Assembly (NCBI GenBank): GCA_029250385.1
Contig: JAQXFJ010000185.1
Location: 1 to 9,252 of the forward strand
Direction of reading: 5' to 3'
DNA: 9,252 nt
DNA from: Candidatus Poseidoniaceae archaeon
GTDB taxonomy: Archaea > Thermoplasmatota > Poseidoniia > Poseidoniales > Poseidoniaceae
Under the pieces are notes generated by a model. That model ran no database searches, was not told the origin of the DNA, and worked only from the letters and a program-made list of their open reading frames with translations. The position numbers and the translations under genes are program-made. Shown piece by piece: positions 1 through 5,960 of the stretch. Position 1 is the first letter of the stretch; each line of letters opens with the position of its first letter.

Positions 1-2
1 TT

Positions 3-206
3 CCACCATTAGTAGTTTCAACTAGCGTTACTATGGAACCGATAATAGGTTCGATTATTGGTTACGCATTATTTAATTCTGGTTTGCCTGGATTTTGGAC
101 ATGGATTGGTGGCCCAGTCCTAATCTCGGGTATCGTATTAGTCGTAATTGGTACTCCACAACAAGATACGAACAATGAAACACTGGGTGTGGCGAGACAG
201 GAATAA
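3..206 (+). CDS. C-terminal fragment of an EamA/DMT-superfamily membrane transporter (5' end outside window)
   Basis: An open frame enters from the left edge and ends at TAA 204-206, giving about 67 residues. It contains VTMEPIIGSIIGY followed by a second hydrophobic stretch, GGPVLISGIVLVVIG, and then a short polar tail ending VARQE. The order Glu-Pro at the start of a helix, a Gly-rich turn, W-x-G-G and a last helix is the usual ending of EamA (drug/metabolite transporter) proteins, where it forms the last two of ten membrane helices. Substrate cannot be read from the tail. The stop lies 8 nt before the surE start, so the two genes are probably co-transcribed. The family call is moderately sure; that this is a real integral-membrane gene end is quite sure. 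Confidence 0.68.
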   Translation, partial: PPLVVSTSVTMEPIIGSIIGYALFNSGLPGFWTWIGGPVLISGIVLVVIGTPQQDTNNETLGVARQE

Positions 207-214
207 GGATAGAT

Positions 215-1198
215 ATGACAGAAGACTCCACTCTAGGCTGGTTACTGCTTACCAATGATGACGGAATTGAAGCTATTGGTATGAAGAAATTAGTTCAAAA
301 ATTGAATTCCCGTGGTCACAAAGTGGTGGTTTTTGCACCCAAAGATAATCATTCAGCAACTGGTATGCGAATTAATTTAATGAGGCCAATCGAATGGCGA
401 TATCGAGATGATTTATTCCAGTCTTGGAATCTTTCTTCACCTGAAAATGTGAAGTTGTTAGAATTAGAAGGCTCACCATGTGATACTATGATAGTATCCT
501 TAGATGGAGGTCTGCAACATATCTTGCCAGACATCGTCCCAAGATTAGTTGTATCAGGGGTAAACCTTGGACCAAACATGTCACAAGATTCCTATCATAG
601 CGGTACAATGGGGGCAGCAAGGGAGGCTGGACTGTATGGTATGCCAGCAATTGCTTCATCACTAGCATCTTTTGATGACACAAATATGGACATTGCTATT
701 GACTCAACTGTAGAATTTGTTGAAAGAGTTCTAGAGTTTTTACCAATGGTTCCCCAAAATTTGCGTAGACCTAATCTTGATTTTGACCAAGAATATCTTA
801 GCAATTGGCCTTCACCAGATAGTCTCGAGTTTTCGAATGCTAATGAATCTCTAAGGAGTGCATTTTTCCAAGGTGACTTAATGCTTAATCTGAATGTTCC
901 AACAGATTGGTCGGGTCAATTCACTAGTACCAGGCTCGGTATGCGATGGTATCGTGATGCCATTAGTATCCAAAATGATGATTCGCATTCTACTGCAACT
1001 TTCACTATTGGTGCTGCGAGTATAGATCACACTCCAATTGGTAAGAGTGATTGTGATGCAGTGGAGGTTGAAAAAGCTAGTATTTCATGCTTGCCAACTT
1101 GGCCTCAAACTCATCCCTTAGCAGTTGATGGGCAAATCTTGAAACATGCTTTAGAGGAAGACCAGAAAGGTTATCCTGCTTGGTTTAATCTAGGTTAA
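215..1198 (+). CDS. surE: SurE-family 5'/3'-nucleotidase (survival protein E), 327 aa
   Basis: Metal-dependent phosphatase that removes phosphate from nucleoside monophosphates (some members also act on short polyphosphate); cytoplasmic. Family motifs appear in order: LLTNDDG at residues 11-17, whose two Asp bind metal; APKDNHSATGM at 41-51 with the metal-site Ser47; EGSPCDTM at 85-92; VVSGVNLGPN at 112-121 with metal ligand Asn117; then YHSGTMGAAREAGLYGMPAIASS at 127-149 in overlapping short blocks. LNLNVP at 224-229 and DAVEVEKASISCLP at 281-294 match the family C-terminal part. At 327 residues it is longer than the usual 250-270; the extra sequence is a polar stretch near residues 183-216, before LNLNVP. 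The start ATG has GGAT a few bases upstream and lies just after the transporter stop. Its end overlaps the trmY end by 14 bp on the other strand. Confidence 0.93.
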   Translation: MTEDSTLGWLLLTNDDGIEAIGMKKLVQKLNSRGHKVVVFAPKDNHSATGMRINLMRPIEWRYRDDLFQSWNLSSPENVKLLELEGSPCDTMIVSLDGGLQHILPDIVPRLVVSGVNLGPNMSQDSYHSGTMGAAREAGLYGMPAIASSLASFDDTNMDIAIDSTVEFVERVLEFLPMVPQNLRRPNLDFDQEYLSNWPSPDSLEFSNANESLRSAFFQGDLMLNLNVPTDWSGQFTSTRLGMRWYRDAISIQNDDSHSTATFTIGAASIDHTPIGKSDCDAVEVEKASISCLPTWPQTHPLAVDGQILKHALEEDQKGYPAWFNLG

Positions 1199-1805
1199 GT
1201 GGTACGCTTTGGTCTAATAAGAAATGGCATATTCCTATTGCAGTGTGACCCTGTAACCACTGTTTACCAATTGAACGGCAAATAATATGGTTGTCGATTT
1301 CTATAGCTAATGGTTTGTCATCACTCAAAATAAAAGTCAAGTCTAAATCGGTATTGCTAATTTGTTCATTAGTTAGTTTAGCATCCAAAGACCACAAAGA
1401 TTCTTGTTCTGCATCTAGTACCACTATTTTCGATGTTGAATGTTCTCTTATTGTATCCTCAATATCCCCACCAGATTCATACAATCCGTCAGATTCTCGA
1501 CGCCAAATGCCAATTGGTGGGGTTGGTTGTTTGATAATTTTAGCAATCAAACCTGCAACTGAGCGCTCTTCAGCGTGCATTCCACGTATTTCATTGCCAA
1601 CAAATTTTATTCGACGATATGGCCCTGGTCCACCTTGCAAGTGAATAATTACTTCAGTGTCTTGGCGGATTCCATGGCTGGTTAGTAATGACGACATAAT
1701 CGCCCTAACCAAGACGTCTACCCTTCCTGCACCACTTGCCAAATCACTTATTGGCAGTTTTCCTTGAGACATTGCTCTATGCCCAATTATGACAAATCTG
1801 CGCAT
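1185..1805 (-). CDS. trmY: tRNA (pseudouridine(54)-N1)-methyltransferase TrmY, 206 aa
   Basis: SPOUT-class methyltransferase that uses S-adenosylmethionine to methylate N1 of pseudouridine 54 in the T-loop of archaeal tRNA, yielding m1-pseudouridine in place of ribothymidine. The N-terminus MRRFVIIGHRAMS, then LPISDLASGAGRVDVLVRAI (17-36), SHGIRQD (43-49), IKFVGNEIRG (66-75) and HAEERSVAGLI (77-87) follow the archaeal family closely; FILSDD (158-163) sits where the SAM-binding FIIGDH-type segment is expected, and GHTAIGICHFLLDQ (186-199) is the knot-forming end. Length is normal (about 190-205). The start is preceded by AGGTG about 5 nt upstream, which sits across the coaBC stop; the 8-nt gap indicates co-transcription with coaBC. 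The family is essentially archaeal, so this gene supports the domain assignment. The typical DLPGSGGR is DLASGAGR here, a mild variation. Confidence 0.9.
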   Translation of the reverse strand: MRRFVIIGHRAMSQGKLPISDLASGAGRVDVLVRAIMSSLLTSHGIRQDTEVIIHLQGGPGPYRRIKFVGNEIRGMHAEERSVAGLIAKIIKQPTPPIGIWRRESDGLYESGGDIEDTIREHSTSKIVVLDAEQESLWSLDAKLTNEQISNTDLDLTFILSDDKPLAIEIDNHIICRSIGKQWLQGHTAIGICHFLLDQSVPLNLD

Positions 1806-1813
1806 GAAAACAC

Positions 1814-3010
1814 CTAGTTTCCTCGTTCAATCAAGGTTCGAACCGCGGTGCACAAATCACCGATTGTTGTTAACATAAAATCTGAACCAGTTCTGTCCAC
1901 TAAATACGCTCTTGGTTTACTTGAATCATTGATGTCTTCTAAGCGATTAGCCACTACAGCAGTCATATTAGCGTACTCGATTTGAGCTAGAGCTCGTCTA
2001 ACCAGTTCCTTTTGTTTTATTCCTGTTTCCAATTTGAATCCAATTCTCACAGAACCTTGACACTTTTTGGTTAATTCTAAAATATGCTTTGGGCTTTCAA
2101 TTAATTTAACTTCTAATGGACCTTGCTGGCTGGCTAATTTCCCTTCTGCGCTATTTTCAACAACGTAATCCAATACTGCAGCCGAATGAACCCAAGCCTC
2201 TATGTTATCATTGGTAAGGGCAAATAGTTCTTTTAGCATTTCACTTGGTGAATCGGCTGGTATAATCAATGGTAACCAATTTGGAGTTGCGACACTCGTA
2301 ATCCCCTTTACACAAGTCACATCATGACCATGGCGAAATAAATCGTCAGCAATAGCAAAACCAGTAGAGCCACTACTAGTGTTTTGAATAAATCGAATAT
2401 CATCAATTGGTGAGCGCGTAGCACCAAGGGTAACTACTACAGATTTTCCATGCCCTTTTCTAGAATTAACATAATTTGCAAATCTTGCAACAATTTCTTG
2501 ATGAGGTGGGGTTTTTCTTTTTCCTTCGACTTCCTCGCCCCAATGTACCTCAATTCCTTTGTGCCTAACTTCATCCACTAATTCCTGGGTGACTGGATCA
2601 TTGGCTAAGTCAGCATGCATGCTTGGAATCATCATTACGGGACAATCTCTTGTTCTTGCCGCACTAAGGGCCATCAGAATAGGTCCGTGTTGTAATCCAT
2701 GTAGATAACTAGCCATCAAGTCTCTTGTAGTCGGGGCAATAAGAATCCCATCAACTTCTTCTAGGGCAGTCAAATCACTTTCCCAGTCAGTTATTACTGG
2801 TGATTGTGTAGCCCATTCTATTGCTAACGGGCTGATTATTTTCTGCGCAGAATGCGTCATCATAACACTTACAACAGCTCCATGACGTCTAAGTTCTCTA
2901 GCCAACCTGACTGTATCAACTGCAGCAATTCCTCCGCTCACGCCTAACAAAATACGCTTCTTTGCTAGGCTATCGCCACGAATTTCAACATCCGTATCAC
3001 GCATCGCCAT
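1814..3010 (-). CDS. coaBC: Bifunctional phosphopantothenoylcysteine decarboxylase / phosphopantothenate-cysteine ligase (CoaBC/Dfp), 398 aa, with atypical decarboxylase active site
   Basis: Two-domain enzyme of coenzyme A synthesis: joins cysteine to 4'-phosphopantothenate, then decarboxylates the product with FMN. The N-terminal flavoprotein domain (about 18-180) has KKRILLGVSGGIAA (18-30), ILIAPTTRD (89-97) and IPSMHADL (128-135). The ligase domain (about 188-398) has TLGATRSPIDDIRFIQNTSSG (194-214, in overlapping parts), HSAAVLDY (275-282), GKL (290-292), GFKLET (324-329) and ANRLEDI (354-360), all well conserved. In the flavoprotein domain the region expected to carry the HIxL catalytic histidine reads ESDLTALEEVDG, and the usual PASANT is PTTRDL, so decarboxylase activity is uncertain. 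The start is either ATG 3010 or ATG 3004; no clear ribosome site precedes them, which would fit a leaderless message. First gene of a pair with trmY. Confidence 0.9.
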   Translation of the reverse strand: MAMRDTDVEIRGDSLAKKRILLGVSGGIAAVDTVRLARELRRHGAVVSVMMTHSAQKIISPLAIEWATQSPVITDWESDLTALEEVDGILIAPTTRDLMASYLHGLQHGPILMALSAARTRDCPVMMIPSMHADLANDPVTQELVDEVRHKGIEVHWGEEVEGKRKTPPHQEIVARFANYVNSRKGHGKSVVVTLGATRSPIDDIRFIQNTSSGSTGFAIADDLFRHGHDVTCVKGITSVATPNWLPLIIPADSPSEMLKELFALTNDNIEAWVHSAAVLDYVVENSAEGKLASQQGPLEVKLIESPKHILELTKKCQGSVRIGFKLETGIKQKELVRRALAQIEYANMTAVVANRLEDINDSSKPRAYLVDRTGSDFMLTTIGDLCTAVRTLIERGN

Positions 3011-3055
3011 GGTTGAGGCAACGGCTGTCCAAATTTGACACCTTCGTTGAATGTG

Positions 3056-3071
3056 TTTATGATATTGTAAA
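3056..3071. promoter_or_regulatory. AT-rich element in the divergent coaBC / membrane-protein gap, possible shared TATA region
   Basis: The 98-bp gap between the two divergent genes contains TTTATGATATTGTAAA, which begins TTTA and ends TAAA and so resembles an archaeal TATA box read from either strand. It lies 46 nt from the coaBC start and 38 nt from the ATG at 3109. No flanking B-recognition element is clear, so this is a weak positional call. Confidence 0.28.
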
Positions 3072-3108
3072 CCAATGGTTCAAGATTAGTGAAGGATAGC
3101 AAAGCCAC

Positions 3109-3744
3109 ATGGGCCCAGGTAGAGGTGACCAATTAGTGGTGGCAGGGATGAGTCCTAACTCCCTGACTTCTAGTAATAGCGTCTTTGATAGAATCCACCG
3201 AGGTACATCATTCATTGTTTTTATTGATGGTCTCATAGTGATGTATTTATTCTGGGCAATCTCATCAATGATTTCCTCTTCTGCATCAACTGCTATACTC
3301 GGTTTTGTTGCAGTGGCCAATTTTGTTATATGGAGTTCTTACAGGAATCGCACAAAATGGGCATACTGGCCAGCAGCAACCTTGATTTTAATCGCTGGAC
3401 TGTTCTTTGGCATAAACGCAATAGATTCATTATTTATCGTTATAACTGGTAATATGGGTGGTCTGCTGTTCTTATTCTTGACTGGATGGGCTACTTTCGG
3501 TTCTTTCAGGAGATTTTTATATCACTTTAATCCAATGTATAAAATTGGATATTTCAATAGTGATTCAAATTCCATGGATTTCCAACTAGAGCATGGAGAA
3601 ATGTTAGCTGCATGTCCTAAGTGTATGGCTGTGTTAGCCATAAGACCATCAATGCTGAGTTCTAGTGATAAATGCCCACACTGTCAAGCATCACTGATAG
3701 ATCCAGAATTAGCAGCCAAGTATGGTGCTGTTGAAGAGGAGTGA
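3109..3744 (+). CDS. Four-helix membrane protein with C-terminal zinc ribbon, unknown function, 211 aa
   Basis: Not recognised as a named family. It has four likely membrane helices, near residues 34-55, 60-77, 86-104 and 108-132, followed by a soluble tail. The tail carries a CPKC...CPHC zinc ribbon with Cys169, Cys172, Cys189 and Cys192, then a short acidic end (AVEEE). A cytoplasmic ribbon would need an in-facing C-terminus; with four helices both ends would be inside. Start choice is open: ATG 3109 has GAAGGA about 10 nt upstream, while ATG 3148 (residue 14) has a GGTGGCAGGG run just before it and would begin MSPNSLTSS. It stands alone on its strand, diverging from coaBC and ending 6 bp from the end of the actin gene. 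A membrane-anchoring or sensing role is possible, but nothing in the sequence fixes one. Confidence 0.8.
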   Translation: MGPGRGDQLVVAGMSPNSLTSSNSVFDRIHRGTSFIVFIDGLIVMYLFWAISSMISSSASTAILGFVAVANFVIWSSYRNRTKWAYWPAATLILIAGLFFGINAIDSLFIVITGNMGGLLFLFLTGWATFGSFRRFLYHFNPMYKIGYFNSDSNSMDFQLEHGEMLAACPKCMAVLAIRPSMLSSSDKCPHCQASLIDPELAAKYGAVEEE

Positions 3745-3750
3745 TACCAA

Positions 3751-4776
3751 TCAGCGTGATGCTAGAGTTAGGTTCTTCCACATTTCTTCTGGAACTTCCA
3801 TAGCAAGTCTAAGACCACCCATAGCACCAAGGCGAACTGGGTCGTCTACAACGTGTACACTAACATCTCCAAGATCTGAAAGTTTTCTCTCAATCATTGC
3901 GCCAAGTCCGCTTATTCCTGAGCCACCGCCAGCTAGTATCATGTTTCTTCTAAAAGCGTCTTGGTATTCTGGGTTAGAACTTGCAATCAGTATCTTAACG
4001 TTCTCTACGATAGGGTCAACGATTGATTCACAAGCTTTTTGAACACAATCAGTGATGTCAAGAGTCATTGCTTTACCTTCAATAGAAAAGTCAACCATAA
4101 TTGGTCCGTCAGGAGTTGAGGTGCTGACAAAGGAATGTTGCTCCTTCCATCTTCTTGCCATATCCTTGGTGATTTGAGCACCGCTATACTTTGATTGAAC
4201 TTCTTCGATAATTTTTCTGTCGACATAGTCACCTGCATACTCTGTATGCATCTGGTCTTCAGGGGTGGGGATAGTTCCGTACACTCTGCACAAGTCAGTT
4301 GTACCTGCTCCAATGTCAATTACTAGAGTATGTTCTAACATGTCAAGTGCATATGCTACAGCAAATGGTTCTGATATAATCATAGCAGCGTTGACTGTTC
4401 CTGCTGCGGCATCGAAGATGGCTGTTTTATCAACGTAACTTGCTTCGGCAGGAGCGCCGATAACAGCAACTACACGGTCGTAGGTTTCTGGGTCGGAAAG
4501 CGAGATTAGGTGGGTAATGAAGTGAGCAATGAAATCTCTGTCTTCATTGGTGTCTTTAATTACCCCGTGTTCTAGAGGTCTAAACAGATTTAGCGCAAGT
4601 CTATTCTTGAGGGCTTCTTCACCAAACAGAACATCTCTCTTCAAGAAATTTCGTGCAATCGGGTCCTTTGGTGTACCAATAACAGTTAATTCTTCTTCTT
4701 CGTGACTATCTGAAGAAACCATCACAGAGCGAAAGGTTCCTAAATCAATTCCAATATACAATACATCTCCAGCCAT
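3751..4776 (-). CDS. MamK/MreB-like actin-family ATPase, 341 aa
   Basis: Bacterial-type actin fold ATPase expected to polymerise into cytoplasmic filaments. Residues from the ATG at 4776: phosphate-1 loop YIGIDLGTFRS (7-17); connect-1 with ISEPFAVAYALD (134-145), whose Glu136 matches the usual hydrolytic Glu; phosphate-2 loop VIDIGAGTTDLC (152-163) with Asp161; adenosine loop ILAGGGSGISGLG (280-292). Beyond general MreB features, it shares segments I recall from magnetosome MamK: YPKD/TPKD after strand 2, GTxPxPEDQ right after phosphate-2 (167-175), KEQHSFV (211-217) and an E-P/V-P-E-x-W tail (327-333). No amphipathic membrane-binding N-terminus is apparent. An upstream in-frame GTG at 4785 would add three residues (MSH); ATG 4776 is preferred because GGTGAG lies about 8 nt before it. 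It is the last of four same-strand genes. No other magnetosome gene is present. Confidence 0.85.
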   Translation of the reverse strand: MAGDVLYIGIDLGTFRSVMVSSDSHEEEELTVIGTPKDPIARNFLKRDVLFGEEALKNRLALNLFRPLEHGVIKDTNEDRDFIAHFITHLISLSDPETYDRVVAVIGAPAEASYVDKTAIFDAAAGTVNAAMIISEPFAVAYALDMLEHTLVIDIGAGTTDLCRVYGTIPTPEDQMHTEYAGDYVDRKIIEEVQSKYSGAQITKDMARRWKEQHSFVSTSTPDGPIMVDFSIEGKAMTLDITDCVQKACESIVDPIVENVKILIASSNPEYQDAFRRNMILAGGGSGISGLGAMIERKLSDLGDVSVHVVDDPVRLGAMGGLRLAMEVPEEMWKNLTLASR

Positions 4777-4838
4777 ATGACTCACTCACCCATCCCATTG
4801 CGACATACCTTATGAATAATCCCTATGGAAATATGCGA

Positions 4839-4854
4839 TTTTAGGTTCCTAAAA
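4839..4854. promoter_or_regulatory. Perfect 7-bp inverted repeat upstream of the actin gene, candidate operator
   Basis: TTTTAGG TT CCTAAAA is a perfect dyad with a 2-bp centre, in the 126-bp gap before the actin start. Read on the minus strand it lies just upstream of an AT-rich CATATTT segment (about 4831-4837) that could be a TATA element. The geometry fits a dimeric regulator site rather than a terminator, since no T-run follows. It suggests the actin gene has its own regulated promoter. Confidence 0.4.
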
Positions 4855-4902
4855 GGGCAATAACAAATCTATAGAACAGTCGTCTGTGAGTGATTTTCGA
4901 AG

Positions 4903-5919
4903 TCAACACCACTCTTCGCATGAATGACAGTACCATGTTCCATATTCAACATATAATTCGGCCATTGCTGAACATGAAGTACATTCTTTCAAGGTGTTTT
5001 CACCGCACATTTCGATTACCATTTGAATGTGATATGCATCATCGATACCTAATTCCTGTCTAAGTGACCACAGTAATTGGTCTTCACTTGGTGAAATAAT
5101 ACCATCTTCTAGGACCATCTCTACAACATTTCGATAATCTTCAAAATCATTGGCATTTCTAGCATCTAAGATAACACCATTCTTCTCAGCAACAATATCA
5201 GTGCCACCTGGGTCATCAACAAACAAAACGAGAGATTCTGGCCTTAGGCTCTCATTTCTTAATTCAAATGAAACTCTCGTTCCTTTAGAATTGGCAAAGA
5301 CGAGATTTGATTTGTTGTTTATTACATTGGCAATTGATCTAGCAGTCTCTTCAGCGTTGGCACCCCTCTTCCAACCCATGCCATCATTAACGTTGTATGA
5401 ATAAAACTCAGTACCCTTGGTGGGGTATTCTAAGCGTATCTCTTCACCACCATCAAAGCCATTTGATACAATGGTTAGTGCTGCAACTTCCGTAGATACT
5501 ATGTTGTCTTCATCATCAAACATAATCATAAGTGGTTTTCTTTCTTCAGTTGCGGTATTGAATCTGCCTTGCATACCGCTCATCCACTTGTCCTCCAAGC
5601 GTGCTAAACTGGCTTCTTGTTGTTCTGACAAATTATTTTCTACGCCAAGAACATTAGCTAAACCACCAGATTCGACATCTTTTTTGAATTGATCTATTAA
5701 TTCTGCATCTCTGTGATATGTTGGGATGTCACTTTCTGACTTTTCCACAACGTAATCTGGGTCAGCCCATTCATGCGAACAAGTCACACATCTTAGGTAA
5801 CCTGCCATGGAGGAATTTTCAGCCTCTCCACCGCAACGTGGGCATTCTCCACCTTCATTGAAGGATAAATTTTCGACAGCATCGCGCCGACCTTTCCGGA
5901 GTCCGCCAAAGCCCGCCAT
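4903..5919 (-). CDS. Acidic protein with zinc ribbons at both ends and an EF-hand/TerB-like segment, unknown function, 338 aa
   Basis: No named family recognised. The N-terminus is basic (GLRKGRRD). A first zinc ribbon follows with Cys26, Cys29, Cys44 and Cys47 (CPRCG...CVTC); a second at the very end has Cys313, Cys316, Cys331 and Cys334 plus a final Cys338. Between them is a likely helical, acidic stretch (65-128), a mixed domain (about 128-260) and DGIISPSEDQLLWSLRQELG (272-291), an acidic loop then helix that resembles an EF-hand or TerB-like element. The ANAEETARSIANVINNK segment (187-203) followed by beta-like sequence loosely recalls repeat units of some surface and tail proteins, but this is weak. 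The gene starts 41 nt after the DUF35-type gene and ends 126 nt before the actin start, on the same strand. A scaffold or adaptor role for the actin is a hypothesis only. Confidence 0.82.
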   Translation of the reverse strand: MAGFGGLRKGRRDAVENLSFNEGGECPRCGGEAENSSMAGYLRCVTCSHEWADPDYVVEKSESDIPTYHRDAELIDQFKKDVESGGLANVLGVENNLSEQQEASLARLEDKWMSGMQGRFNTATEERKPLMIMFDDEDNIVSTEVAALTIVSNGFDGGEEIRLEYPTKGTEFYSYNVNDGMGWKRGANAEETARSIANVINNKSNLVFANSKGTRVSFELRNESLRPESLVLFVDDPGGTDIVAEKNGVILDARNANDFEDYRNVVEMVLEDGIISPSEDQLLWSLRQELGIDDAYHIQMVIEMCGENTLKECTSCSAMAELYVEYGTWYCHSCEEWC

Positions 5920-5960
5920 ATGCTTGCTAAAGTAGGTTTTTTCTATGAATGCTTTGCTTA

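Noticed and set aside
1291..1644. Plus-strand open frame opposite trmY
   Set aside because: It lies wholly inside trmY, whose motifs and start are clear; the antisense translation has no recognisable domain and is low-complexity in Ser/Ile.
3722..4042. Plus-strand open frame opposite the end of the actin gene
   Set aside because: Overlaps conserved actin motifs on the other strand; composition is that of a mirror frame (Ser/Pro/Ile-rich) with no motif.
3751..4776. Part of a magnetosome gene island
   Set aside because: No other magnetosome-type gene (cation-diffusion transporter, TPR protein, HtrA-like protease) is present in the window; only the actin resembles that system.
4777..4785. GTG start at 4785 for the actin gene
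   Set aside because: It adds only three residues, and the ATG at 4776 has a better-placed GGTGAG upstream.
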